Counted from the stretch's first letter, positions 8,296 to 16,447 are shown. The stretch: 49,496 bases of DNA from an uncultured Nitrosospira sp. (GCA_900696515.1 CAADGK010000005.1:1-49496); one strand, 5' to 3'. Notes: a model not told the origin generated them from the sequence alone. Program-made: numbers and translations.

Positions 8296-8324
8296 TTGAC
8301 ACATTCCCTTTGGCGCAGTAGCCT
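8296..8324 (+). promoter_or_regulatory. Sigma-70-type promoter of the lipoprotein operon
   Basis: A consensus TTGACA (8296-8301), a 17-base spacer and TAGCCT (8319-8324, three of six matches) lie about 53 bases before the ATG at 8377. The strong -35 and correct spacing support it, the weak -10 limits confidence. It argues that the longer in-frame start at 8164 is not used. Confidence 0.4.
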
Positions 8325-8376
8325 ATTCTCATGTCATTCCCGAACCGCACAAGGTGAATGGAAAGGAAGAGCTACG

Positions 8377-8763
8377 ATGACCTCTCGATGGAGCGCGCTG
8401 TGTCTGTGTCTCGTTGCCGCAGGTTGCGGCGGCACCCGGGCTGAAATCAAGGAAGACCGCCTGACGGTCGGGAAGGTGCAGGGCGAAATCAAAGTCGGCA
8501 TGTCCGCCGCCCAGGTGGCCGAGCTCCTGGGAAGCCCCAATATCGTGACCACCGACGACAAACGCCGCGAGGTCTGGATCTATGACAAGGTGTCGACCGA
8601 TCGCGTGGATACGTCCAGCTCATCCTTTGCCGGCCTCATTATTCTTGGCGCCGCATCCCGCGACAGTTCCAGCTCACAGCGCCAACGGACCTTAACGATC
8701 ATCATCAAATACGACGAAGAGAAGAAAGTCCACGACTTTGCCTATAACTCCACACAGTTCTAA
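8377..8763 (+). CDS. SmpA/BamE-like outer-membrane lipoprotein
   Basis: The product is 128 residues from ATG 8377, which has AAAGGAAGAG upstream; the in-frame start at 8164 would put the lipobox 88 residues in and is rejected. The first 20 residues are a lipoprotein signal with lipobox VAAGC (Cys about residue 18). Residues 35-65 contain IKVGMSAAQVAELLGSPN followed by VWIYD, the hallmark of SmpA/OmlA (BamE-type) folds, whose members assist the outer-membrane assembly machine or regulate other complexes. A Ser-rich segment (DTSSSSF, DSSSSQ) interrupts the fold. It heads four consecutive lipoprotein genes; the next ATG starts one base after its stop codon. Confidence 0.75.
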   Translation: MTSRWSALCLCLVAAGCGGTRAEIKEDRLTVGKVQGEIKVGMSAAQVAELLGSPNIVTTDDKRREVWIYDKVSTDRVDTSSSSFAGLIILGAASRDSSSSQRQRTLTIIIKYDEEKKVHDFAYNSTQF

Positions 8764-8764
8764 C

Positions 8765-9373
8765 ATGCCCCGATCTGTCACTCGGCGGACGCTTATAACG
8801 GTGGCATACCTGGCCCTATCGAGCCTGTTCATCGGGTGTGTGGCGCACACGCAACCGGCTGAACTGTTTCAGCTGGAACCGGAGAGCGCCGCCCATCGGG
8901 CCATGCAAACCCGCCTGTTCGAAACCAAGGATGGAACGGAGCTCCTGTCCGCTTCAGCCGCAGTTCTCCAAGACCTGGGTTTCCAGGTCGAGGAAAGCGT
9001 GCGTGAAGTCGGATTCTTGCGGGCGACGAAAGAACGGAGCGCTCGAGAGTACGGCCAGGACATCACCCGCTTTGTCGTCTTTCTTCTGAGCACGCCGCTG
9101 GTGCTGGTCCAACAGCCTCCGATCGTCATGCCCGTCGATCTGCATCAAAAGATCGCCGCCACACTGGTCACCAGGCCGGTCAATCCGGAAGCCACGCGAC
9201 AGGAAGTCAGGGTCGTGTTCTACCGGGTCGTGTGGAAAGGAGGGGGGTCGTCCGGCCAACAGGGCATTCCGCCAGGAGAACAACGGATGGAAATGCTGCG
9301 GGACCCTGTCATGTACCAAACCTTCTTCGCAAAACTGTCGAAAGCCGTGTTTCTCGAACCCTTCGCACTCTGA
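8765..9373 (+). CDS. Lipoprotein of tandem paralogous family, copy 1
   Basis: The product is 202 residues from ATG 8765, one base after the previous stop; an in-frame start at 8738 would overlap the upstream gene. The signal has lipobox LFIGC. Shared with the next two genes are an early Q-T-R-x-F-E segment (MQTRLFETKD), an LQDLGF motif followed by a V-x-E strand and a GFLRATK segment, and an ending YQTFFAKLSKAVFLE. Between them this copy carries a unique hydrophobic stretch (FVVFLLSTPLVLVQQPP) that could be a membrane-contacting loop. I do not know the function; a periplasm-facing membrane-anchored role is all the sequence supports. Confidence 0.72.
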   Translation: MPRSVTRRTLITVAYLALSSLFIGCVAHTQPAELFQLEPESAAHRAMQTRLFETKDGTELLSASAAVLQDLGFQVEESVREVGFLRATKERSAREYGQDITRFVVFLLSTPLVLVQQPPIVMPVDLHQKIAATLVTRPVNPEATRQEVRVVFYRVVWKGGGSSGQQGIPPGEQRMEMLRDPVMYQTFFAKLSKAVFLEPFAL

Positions 9374-9386
9374 ACATGAGGTACTG

Positions 9387-9821
9387 ATGAAGCTGGAGAA
9401 CCTGGCAGGAATCCTTGTGTTTGCCGTCCTGGTCATCATGCATGGCTGTGCCGCGCCGCAACCCAGTCCCGATCTGTTGGCGCCGACGGAGGCACAGATG
9501 AAGATTCGGAGCGTCCAAACGCGGTCCTTCGAGATCAAGGATCGTCAACTGGCCATACGCGGCGTCATTGCAGCGCTCCAGGACCTCGGATTCATCATCG
9601 AACGAGCCAACGAGCCTCTGGGGTTGGTGACGGCGGCACGGTTCGCCGAGCCGAACTTCTATGATGTCGTCGGAGTGACCGTCACGGTGCGCTCCGAAGC
9701 CGATGGTCGTATGATGATTCGCGCCAACGCCATCTACAACAACAAACCCATCGAAGATCCCAAGGTCTACCAGAACTTCTTCGCCACACTGGAACGCTCT
9801 CTCTTCGTGACCAAGAGTTAA
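9387..9821 (+). CDS. Lipoprotein of tandem paralogous family, copy 2
   Basis: The product is 144 residues, the shortest and probably the core form of the family. The signal sequence ends at a permissive lipobox (IMHGC). The conserved parts are MKIRSVQTRSFEIKD, ALQDLGFIIERAN, LGLVTAARF, the strand pair VTVTVRSE...MMIRANAIYNN, and the ending YQNFFATLERSLF. Its stop codon shares one base with the ATG of the next gene, so the two are coupled. The function is unknown. Confidence 0.72.
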   Translation: MKLENLAGILVFAVLVIMHGCAAPQPSPDLLAPTEAQMKIRSVQTRSFEIKDRQLAIRGVIAALQDLGFIIERANEPLGLVTAARFAEPNFYDVVGVTVTVRSEADGRMMIRANAIYNNKPIEDPKVYQNFFATLERSLFVTKS

Positions 9822-10438
9822 TGGACATGGTCACCCACCAGAGTAACTGTGGAAAATCCCATCCGGCTTTTCCATGGCTAGGCCGGCTGCACCGCTGGCT
9901 GTTCGTTGGTCTCTGCCTGTTGCTGCAGGGATGTCCCACGCCCTACGAACTCCGGCATGTTAACCAATGGGACTCGCGTGAGCAGATCTGGCTTTCGGAA
10001 GAAAGCCAAGTCAAGATTCGCACTGCGCAGTCGCGTGTGTTCGATACATCGGATCGGCGTCAGATGCTGGCGACGATCGTATCTGCCCTCCAGGACTTGG
10101 ACTTCAAAGTGGAAATGCTTGATGAAGACCTGGGCCTCGTCTCCGGCAAGAAATATGTCGAGAATGAGGCAATCTATGGCCTCGACTTGACTTACCTGCT
10201 CTATCAACCCGACACCTTACTGGTGCTCAACCGTCATGACCGGACGTGGGGTCCCTTTAGTCACCGCAGTAATCTGGTCCGCTTGACCGTTACCGTCCGC
10301 AAGCGCAACGAGATGCAACTTGTGGTACGAGCCAGTGCTCAGTTTTACCTTCGTGCCGTCGAGGATCCCACGCCCTACCAGCAGTTCTTTCGCACGCTGG
10401 AGCAAGCCGTCTTCCTGGAAGGTCATTCTGTGGAGTAG
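9821..10438 (+). CDS. Lipoprotein of tandem paralogous family, copy 3
   Basis: The product is 205 residues with a lipoprotein signal (LLLQGC, Cys about residue 38; the in-frame ATG at 9827 would give a more usual signal length). It repeats the family motifs: VKIRTAQSRVFDTSD, ALQDLDFKVEMLDEDLGLVSGKK, LTVTVRKR, VVRASAQFY and the end YQQFFRTLEQAVFLE. Compared with copy 2 it has an insert of about 35 residues after the GLVSGKK motif, at the same place where copy 1 has its hydrophobic stretch. It is the last gene of the operon and converges with the HDOD gene, whose end lies 52 bases on. The function is unknown. Confidence 0.72.
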   Translation: MDMVTHQSNCGKSHPAFPWLGRLHRWLFVGLCLLLQGCPTPYELRHVNQWDSREQIWLSEESQVKIRTAQSRVFDTSDRRQMLATIVSALQDLDFKVEMLDEDLGLVSGKKYVENEAIYGLDLTYLLYQPDTLLVLNRHDRTWGPFSHRSNLVRLTVTVRKRNEMQLVVRASAQFYLRAVEDPTPYQQFFRTLEQAVFLEGHSVE

Positions 10439-10489
10439 CCCGGGTGAGGTTTCAAGACCCCGCCGGTTCACGCACACTTCTCCAGCATC

Positions 10490-11347
10490 CTACGCAGCCA
10501 TCGTGTAGGGCTGAACCATTGTCAGAGCCTCTTGCAGCTGGGCCCGAACTGCGGCAAGGAGTGTCGGGAGATCGGCAGGCACAAACCCTGTGGCCGTGAT
10601 GGCTTGTGGACTGAACGGCGCGATTGCGGAGCGCCGACTGGAATCCATTTCTTCATAATCAGCAGCCACACCGGCCAGGTGGACAATAGATGCCACCAGG
10701 ATGAATTCACCGGCATCCTTTGGGCTCAGTTGGCAACGGATCGCCTGTTCGATCTGGACAGGCAAACCCCATGATCGGATGAGTTCCGCGCCGACTTCAG
10801 CAAAGTCGCATCCGATATTGGACTGTTCTACTTCGGCCAGGGATGCTTCCAGATACCCCGCTTCGATCAACGCCGACTGGGCCCGCTGTGGAACAGTCTG
10901 GTAAAGGACCAAGTGACCGATGTCGCGCAACAGGCCGGCGACGTAGGATTGTTCATGGCTATCGACACCACAGGACTTCGCAATGGCTCGCGCCAGGAGG
11001 GCGCAGAAGACACTCTTTCGCCAGAATTTTGACAGATCCATGAGATGAACCGGCAACCCCGCGAAGGTTTGACCGACGGTCGTGGTCGCGATGACATCGG
11101 TGATGCCTTGCTTCCCAAGGAGTTGGACCGCATGGGTCACGGTGTCAACCCCTCTGGATGGTCCATTCGGGAGATTATTGGCCATGCGAAGCAGCCTCAC
11201 GACGATACCCGGATCCAGCTGAAGAGCTTTGACTCGATCTTCCGACGTTGCGTTGGGATCCTCCACCACATCTCGCACTCGACAATACACTTCCGGCAAT
11301 GTCGAGACTGCGGCGCACGCTTGGACCAATTCACTCGCCAATGGCAT
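10490..11347 (-). CDS. HDOD-domain protein, paralogue A
   Basis: The protein has 285 residues and is a single HDOD (modified HD) domain, about residues 10-210: LPEVYCRVRDVV, QLDPGIVVRLLRMAN, AVQLLGKQGITDVI, and ARAIAKSCG...VAGLLRDIGHLVLY. HDOD proteins act in signalling of motility, chemotaxis and stress, generally without HD catalytic metal chemistry. AAGGAGGGG precedes the ATG. It aligns without gaps to the gene at 13420-14277. The usual NS-x-x-YG segment after LLRM is altered here (NNLPNGPSRG). A sigma-28-like promoter lies about 50 bases upstream. Confidence 0.87.
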   Translation of the reverse strand: MPLASELVQACAAVSTLPEVYCRVRDVVEDPNATSEDRVKALQLDPGIVVRLLRMANNLPNGPSRGVDTVTHAVQLLGKQGITDVIATTTVGQTFAGLPVHLMDLSKFWRKSVFCALLARAIAKSCGVDSHEQSYVAGLLRDIGHLVLYQTVPQRAQSALIEAGYLEASLAEVEQSNIGCDFAEVGAELIRSWGLPVQIEQAIRCQLSPKDAGEFILVASIVHLAGVAADYEEMDSSRRSAIAPFSPQAITATGFVPADLPTLLAAVRAQLQEALTMVQPYTMAA

Positions 11348-11398
11348 GGTCGAGCCCCTCCTTCCTACCTGTCGATACAGACCGGCTCTCCACTTTCT

Positions 11399-11426
11399 CT
11401 ATCGGCTGGGAATGGGAAAAACTATC
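11399..11426 (-). promoter_or_regulatory. Sigma-28 (FliA)-like promoter of HDOD paralogue A
   Basis: On the minus strand GATAGTTT (11419-11426), 12 bases, then GCCGATAG (11399-11406). The FliA consensus is TAAAGTTT-N11-GCCGATAA; matches are six of eight and seven of eight, with one extra spacer base. Predicted start of transcription about 45 bases before the ATG. Confidence 0.5.
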
Positions 11427-11603
11427 GCGGAAGCAGGCTATGGAACTGCGTACGTCCTGCCATCGTCATGAATTTTAGCTCTAAAATGGTTGAATCGACT
11501 ATCAGATTGCCGTTCCCTGCATACGGCCATGCCAGTCGGAAGGGCGGATCATCACATGATTCCGGATGGCTTGTGCGGCATCTGACTTCGATCGATCATA
11601 CCC

Positions 11604-11631
11604 TCAAGGTTGGCGTGCGTCTCACCGATAG
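11604..11631 (+). promoter_or_regulatory. Sigma-28 (FliA)-like promoter of the HDOD-GAF gene
   Basis: TCAAGGTT (11604-11611), 12 bases, then ACCGATAG (11624-11631). Each half matches the FliA consensus in six of eight positions, and the spacing is identical to the sites before the two other HDOD genes. It sits 28 bases before ATG 11660, which supports that start. Confidence 0.4.
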
Positions 11632-11659
11632 GGTATCTGATCTCCCATTGGAACCTTCT

Positions 11660-13246
11660 ATGTCTTCCTCAATTACGGCCACGGAATCGGCCCTCATCGA
11701 CTCGATCCGCCCGCGGCTCCATCCGAAGCTCAAGCCGCTGTTCGATGAATCCAGCCGTTGCTTGCCGATCCTCCAATCTACCTGCCAGCAAATCCTGGAT
11801 GATGCAGGCCAACAGTCCACTCCCGACAATCTGCTCCACGTGATCAGCCGGGACCATGGGCTCACCTGCAAAGTCCTGCAAGTGGCAAATAGTATCGCCT
11901 ATAGCCCGCAACAGACGATCAGCGCCATTCCCCACGCCGTGAGTTGGCTCGGACTCGATACCGTTCGCGCTCTCGTCGCTGCCGCGCATCTGGTCGAGCA
12001 ATTGCAGCATTGGCCGGCCCGTCAGCAGGAACTCCGAAATTTGATCGCCAAATCCCTGGTCTCCGCCACCTACGCCAATGAGTTCGGAGCCGCGATCAAC
12101 TACCCGCAGCCCGGTCAGTTGTTTACCGCGGCACTCCTGTACGCGATCGGGGACCTTGCCATCGCCTATCAGGATCCGGATCTCTTTGAATCGCTCCAGG
12201 CCATTTCCCGGAACACCAAACACCGCGCCGACCGTGTCAGTCAAGAGACCAGGCTCATCGGAGTTCCCCGGCTGTCGTTAGCCCGAGCCTTGGCAAGACT
12301 GTGGAAACTCCCGGACAATCTCGTGGACCTCTTCGACAGTGCCGGAGAATTGCAGGCTGGACATTGGCAGAGCGCTCCACAGACCTATCGAGGTCTCGTA
12401 GTTGGCTCGATCCAACTGGTTGACGTCATGACGGGCTCAGGGTCCGCTACTGCCGTCGAAGAAGCGAAGCGGACGCTCCGGCTCGGAAGCGGATTGTCTT
12501 CAGCCCGGTTTGCAGATGTGATGGTCCAGGCTATGGACCGGGGGCTCCAGCTGACCCGATCCATGGGACTGGTGGTCGATCAGTTTTGCGACTCATCGGC
12601 CACGTCGAACGGACACTCCCTCACCGAACCGACTGCGCTCTCGTCCTCATCCGCCAACCCATCACGTCAAGACCAGGCATGCGCTCCGCAGAGGGGTTCT
12701 CCCGCGCGTGATGAGCCGGCGGCGCCCATTCGAAGCAACCCGCTCAAAACACTGCAGGCTTTTCAGGACTCGTTGCAGAGTGCGAAGGATCTGAACAGCC
12801 TCCTGGGAATATTTGTCCGATCGCTTCATCACGATGCAGGGCTGGATCGTGTCGGACTGGCATTGCTCAATCCAAGCGATAGTGATCTCCTGGTTGGAAG
12901 GCTGGCGCTCGGTGTTGCTCCCCCAGCCCCCTATCTCTCGTCTCTTTCTGGCTCTCTCAGCCGAGAACATCCCTTTTTCCTCTCGATTCTGAAACGGGTC
13001 GATCCACTCCTGGTTCCACGCTTTTCCGACCAGCCGGCTGGGACCATCAAGCAGGACTTTCTTGATGTCTGGCACCCCGCCTCGGCAATCCTCGCCCCGT
13101 TGCGAGTAGGGGTGAGACCCATCGGGCTTGTCTACTGTGACCGGATATCGAGCTGCCTGCCGGTGCAGGCTCAGGACTACCAGGCCTTTCAGTTATTCTT
13201 GAGCCAGACGACATTGGGAATGAATCGCTTAGCCGGCATACTCTAA
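11660..13246 (+). CDS. HDOD-domain protein with C-terminal GAF-like domain
   Basis: The product is 528 residues from ATG 11660. The in-frame ATG at 11468 would add 64 residues of no recognisable fold and lies upstream of the likely promoter. Residues about 20-235 form an HDOD domain: LPILQSTCQQIL, SRDHGLTCKVLQVANSIAY, AVSWLGLDTVRAL, TAALLYAIGDLAI. Residues 280-355 are a low-complexity Ser/Pro linker. Residues 362-520 look like a GAF domain (ALLNPSDSDLL, APLRVGVRPIGLVYCD). This pairing of HDOD and GAF is typical of signal-input proteins, where GAF binds a small ligand. It is divergent from paralogue A and converges with paralogue B. Confidence 0.83.
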   Translation: MSSSITATESALIDSIRPRLHPKLKPLFDESSRCLPILQSTCQQILDDAGQQSTPDNLLHVISRDHGLTCKVLQVANSIAYSPQQTISAIPHAVSWLGLDTVRALVAAAHLVEQLQHWPARQQELRNLIAKSLVSATYANEFGAAINYPQPGQLFTAALLYAIGDLAIAYQDPDLFESLQAISRNTKHRADRVSQETRLIGVPRLSLARALARLWKLPDNLVDLFDSAGELQAGHWQSAPQTYRGLVVGSIQLVDVMTGSGSATAVEEAKRTLRLGSGLSSARFADVMVQAMDRGLQLTRSMGLVVDQFCDSSATSNGHSLTEPTALSSSSANPSRQDQACAPQRGSPARDEPAAPIRSNPLKTLQAFQDSLQSAKDLNSLLGIFVRSLHHDAGLDRVGLALLNPSDSDLLVGRLALGVAPPAPYLSSLSGSLSREHPFFLSILKRVDPLLVPRFSDQPAGTIKQDFLDVWHPASAILAPLRVGVRPIGLVYCDRISSCLPVQAQDYQAFQLFLSQTTLGMNRLAGIL

Positions 13247-13419
13247 CCTCACGGCCGACACACGAATCGGGCACCACACTGTCGAACGGCTCCCTACTCA
13301 TCCGGATTAGACAACAGGAAGGGCTCTCACAGAGACGCGTCGGTACTACCTGACAATCAGGATATGCAGATCGTGTCGGAGGGGGCTGAGGTTCGGCTCC
13401 CCGATAGATTGCGACACGG

Positions 13420-14277
13420 TTACACAGCGACGGCCTGGGGGTAGACAAGCGCAAGCATATCGCCCAACTGGGCCTGCGCATACGCCATCAGCTCCGGAAG
13501 ATTGGCCAACACAAAACCTGTCGTGTGCAAGGCCTGCGGATCAAACGGCACTTCAGTGGGGCGCTGCTTCGAGTCATGCTCCACACAGTCGACAACCGCT
13601 CCAGCCAGATGGACGATGGACGCATGCAGGATATAGTCACCGGCCTCGCTTGGGCTCAGCTGATGACGGATAGCCTGTTCAATTTGTGCAGGCAGCCCCC
13701 AGGATCGGACAAGTTCGGCTCCGACTTCTGCAAAATCACACCCAATGTTGGACCGCTCCACCTCAGCAAGGGACACGTCAAGATGGCCCGCCTCAATGAG
13801 CGCGGACTGTGCCCGCTGCGGGGCATATTGATAGAGCACAAAGTGACCGAGGTCTCTCAGCAGGCCTTCCACGAAGTGGCGCTCGCTGTCCTTAATGCCG
13901 CAAGACTTGGCGATCTTTCCGGCCAGCAACGCGCAGAGCACACTTCGATGCCAGAACTTTGATACATCCATCAGTTGAATCGGGACTCCGGCAAAGGTCT
14001 TGCCGACCGTCGTCGCCGTGACAAGATCAGTAATGGCTTGTGTCCCGAGAAGACTGACGGCACGAGAAATCGTCTCGACCTGTTTCGGAAACCCATACAC
14101 GGGGCTATTGACGATGCGGAGGAGTCTGGCCGAGATGGCTGGATCCAGCTTGAGAACATCGGCAAGATCCCCCATGGTCGAATTGGAATCATCGACCACC
14201 TCCCGTACACGGAAGTAGATCTCCGGCAATGTAAAAATGGAGGTGCAGGACTGCACCAGTTCTTGTGCCGATGGCAT
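13420..14277 (-). CDS. HDOD-domain protein, paralogue B
   Basis: The protein has 285 residues, the same length as the gene at 10490-11347, and they align without gaps; long identical blocks include PQRAQSALIEAG and SNIGCDFAEVGAEL. It keeps the standard segment LLRIVNSPVYGFP that paralogue A has lost, so it is probably nearer the ancestral form. HDOD domain about 10-210, then about 75 residues of variable tail. HDOD proteins are regulatory, often linked with chemotaxis, c-di-GMP signalling or surface motility. A sigma-28-like promoter stands about 60 bases upstream of the ATG. Confidence 0.88.
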   Translation of the reverse strand: MPSAQELVQSCTSIFTLPEIYFRVREVVDDSNSTMGDLADVLKLDPAISARLLRIVNSPVYGFPKQVETISRAVSLLGTQAITDLVTATTVGKTFAGVPIQLMDVSKFWHRSVLCALLAGKIAKSCGIKDSERHFVEGLLRDLGHFVLYQYAPQRAQSALIEAGHLDVSLAEVERSNIGCDFAEVGAELVRSWGLPAQIEQAIRHQLSPSEAGDYILHASIVHLAGAVVDCVEHDSKQRPTEVPFDPQALHTTGFVLANLPELMAYAQAQLGDMLALVYPQAVAV

Positions 14278-14336
14278 GATGGCGATTCCTCGTCGTCGGG
14301 CGCCTCGCTGCCTCTACAGCTGGGCCTTCACTGTCT

Positions 14337-14364
14337 CTATCGGCTATGAACGGACAGAACTGTA
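14337..14364 (-). promoter_or_regulatory. Sigma-28 (FliA)-like promoter of HDOD paralogue B
   Basis: On the minus strand TACAGTTC (14357-14364), 12 bases, then GCCGATAG (14337-14344). Matches to the FliA consensus are six and seven of eight. The -10 box and the bases after it (GCCGATAGAGA) are the same as in front of paralogue A, while the surrounding sequence has diverged. Confidence 0.5.
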
Positions 14365-14419
14365 GCAGTCAACTGACCAGGACCTTGTTCAGAACGCCGG
14401 GGTTGGGGACAAACTGAGA

Positions 14420-14439
14420 CCGGCTTCTGCGACAGCCGG
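14420..14439 (-). terminator. Possible hairpin downstream of the ABC-F gene
   Basis: CCGGCT (14420-14425) and AGCCGG (14434-14439) form a six-base-pair stem with an eight-base loop, about 54 bases past the ABC-F stop codon. No T-run follows and the stem is short, so this is a weak candidate. Confidence 0.25.
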
Positions 14440-14492
14440 CTGACCCCAGGAGCAGCACGTCCATCCAATTCTGCTCTTCGCGGGTTATAAGT

Positions 14493-16319
14493 TTAGGGTT
14501 TTACCCCCTGGGCTCGCTTTTCTTCCAGCTCAGCCCATCTGGCATAGAGCCGTTCGACATCCTCCTGTGCCGCATGGAGCGTTGCATATCGTGCCTGCAA
14601 TTCGGTCGAGGACGAGGCGACGGCCGGATCATTGGCCGCAACTTGAGCGACCGTCACCTGCCCTTCAGCCTCCAGAATTGCTGTTTCAATCTGATCCCAT
14701 TCCTTTTGTTCTTTGTATGACAACCCTTTTCGTTTGTTTCCCCCTCCGGGTGTCAGACGCTCCTCTGATCTCTGCGATTTGACGTCTTCCTTCTCGTTTC
14801 TCCTCTGCGCCGACTCCCATTGGGCATAATCGGCAAACCATTCGGCACGCCCCGTTCCATCCAATGCCAGCAGCCTGGTGGAAACACGGTCCAGCAGCCA
14901 TCGGTCGTGTGTCACGAGAACAAGTGCCCCGGTGAATTCCAGCAGACTGTCTTCCAACACATCGAGCGTGGGAATATCCAGGTCGTTGGTCGGCTCATCA
15001 AGGATCAAGAGATCCGCAGGCTGAAGCATCAGTCGGGCAATCAACAATCTGGCCTGTTCCCCACCGGAGAGGCGAGAAACCGGAAGATCCAGTTGTTCCG
15101 GGCGGAACAGAAAACGCTTGGCCCATGAGACCAGATGGACGGACCGGTCCTGATACACCACCCCATCGCCGCCGGCCGGCGCAAGGGCTCGCCGTAATGA
15201 GGCCTGCTGATCCAGCGACTCTCGATGTTGCTCGAAGGTGACAATACGCAACCGATCGGCACGAGTGATCGTGCCGGCATCGGGCATCAAGGTGCCGGCC
15301 AACAGTTTGAGCAGCGTGGACTTGCCGCTCCCATTCGGTCCGAGCAACCCAATCCGCTCGCCAGGCCCGACTTGCAGATCAAGATTGCCTACAATCGGTT
15401 GCGCGTCCAGCGTCTTCGCCAGACCGATCACCTCGACCAGTTTCTTGGACCGCCGTCCTGAGGCGGTGAAGTCGATCCCGGCCGACGCCTTGGATTGCCG
15501 CGACTCCATATCAGTTAATTCGCTGATCATCCGACCGGCCTGGTCAATCCGAGCCTTGGCTTTGGTCGTCCTTGCTTTGGGGCCTCTCCGCAGCCATTCC
15601 ACCTCCCGCCGAACTCTATTGGCCAACGAGGCCTGATAGTCGGCCTGCGCTTGGAGTGCCGCGTCACGCTGCTCCAGGAACTCGCTGTATCGCCCCCGCG
15701 CCTCAAAGAGGCCATTGGGATACTGGCGATTCAATTCCCAAATCCGGGTGGTAACCGCTTCCAAGAAACGCCGGTCGTGACTGATCACGATGAAGGCACG
15801 GGGCTCGGCTTTTAGAAGGCCTTCGAGCCAGAGAATGCCCTCGACGTCCAGATGGTTGGTCGGCTCATCCAGGAGCAGTACATCCGGCTCCAACATCAGC
15901 GACCGGACAATCGCCAGTCGCTTCTTCCATCCACCGGATAACGTCGAGACCACTTGATCAGTACGGACAAACCCGCCGAGGCCCATGGCTCTGGCGATGC
16001 GCCCGCCCTGCTCATGGGGGTCCATCCCCTCGTCGAAAAGTACTTGAGCCAGCGCATCGTCGACTGAGTGCTGTTCGGCAAACGACGGTTCCTGCGGCAC
16101 ATAGCCGATCCTGAGCTGTCGACGCACAGAACGAGTACCGCTGTCTGGTGCCTCACATCCAGCGAGAATTTTGAGCAACGTCGATTTCCCAGACCCGTTC
16201 GGCCCGATGAGGCCGACATGATCCCCTTCGCTCAATCCGAGCGAGAGGTCGGTGAACAACGGTTTCACCCCATAACTTTTCCCAAGAGACTCACAACTCA
16301 GAAGGATGGCAGGCGGCAT
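14493..16319 (-). CDS. uup: ABC-F family ATPase (Uup-like)
   Basis: The protein has 608 residues with two ABC cassettes and no membrane segments. Cassette 1: Walker A GPNGSGKST (39-47), signature LSGGWKKR, Walker B LLLDEPTNHLD. Cassette 2: GLLGPNGSGKST (about 325-336), signature LSGGEQARL, Walker B LILDEPTNDLD, switch VTHDRWLL. The linker is rich in R/K (RRGPKARTTKAKAR) and a charged coiled coil forms the last 75 residues, the C-terminal domain that marks Uup, as opposed to EttA or YheS. ABC-F proteins act on ribosomes or DNA-repair intermediates; Uup is linked to transposon excision and ribosome quality control. It is apparently a single-gene unit. Confidence 0.85.
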   Translation of the reverse strand: MPPAILLSCESLGKSYGVKPLFTDLSLGLSEGDHVGLIGPNGSGKSTLLKILAGCEAPDSGTRSVRRQLRIGYVPQEPSFAEQHSVDDALAQVLFDEGMDPHEQGGRIARAMGLGGFVRTDQVVSTLSGGWKKRLAIVRSLMLEPDVLLLDEPTNHLDVEGILWLEGLLKAEPRAFIVISHDRRFLEAVTTRIWELNRQYPNGLFEARGRYSEFLEQRDAALQAQADYQASLANRVRREVEWLRRGPKARTTKAKARIDQAGRMISELTDMESRQSKASAGIDFTASGRRSKKLVEVIGLAKTLDAQPIVGNLDLQVGPGERIGLLGPNGSGKSTLLKLLAGTLMPDAGTITRADRLRIVTFEQHRESLDQQASLRRALAPAGGDGVVYQDRSVHLVSWAKRFLFRPEQLDLPVSRLSGGEQARLLIARLMLQPADLLILDEPTNDLDIPTLDVLEDSLLEFTGALVLVTHDRWLLDRVSTRLLALDGTGRAEWFADYAQWESAQRRNEKEDVKSQRSEERLTPGGGNKRKGLSYKEQKEWDQIETAILEAEGQVTVAQVAANDPAVASSSTELQARYATLHAAQEDVERLYARWAELEEKRAQGVKP

Positions 16320-16447
16320 AATTAGCGATGGCCCATTTCTATGGTGATCCTGTTAGCCCCGCGCTGGCGCCTTTCCGAAGACATGGTCAACAACCCGCTT
16401 GACCAGGCTGACGCACTGCAGGATGGCCTTGCAACCGGACTGGATGG

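Larger units (their letters stand above)
11348..11659. promoter_or_regulatory. Divergent regulatory region of the HDOD locus
   Basis: This 312-base interval separates the divergent HDOD genes. It holds a minus-strand sigma-28-like promoter (11399-11426), a plus-strand one (11604-11631) and no supported gene. The plus-strand reading frame is open through it and even across part of the minus-strand gene, but there is no convincing start before 11660. Confidence 0.5.

Noticed and set aside
8164-8376. Upstream in-frame start of the BamE-like lipoprotein
   Set aside because: It would place the lipobox 88 residues into the protein; a good ribosome-binding site precedes ATG 8377 and a promoter lies between the two starts.
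11045-11659. In-frame upstream extension of the HDOD-GAF gene (205 codons), antisense to HDOD paralogue A
   Set aside because: It lies opposite a well-supported HDOD gene, has no recognisable fold, and the promoter-like site at 11604-11631 fits ATG 11660.
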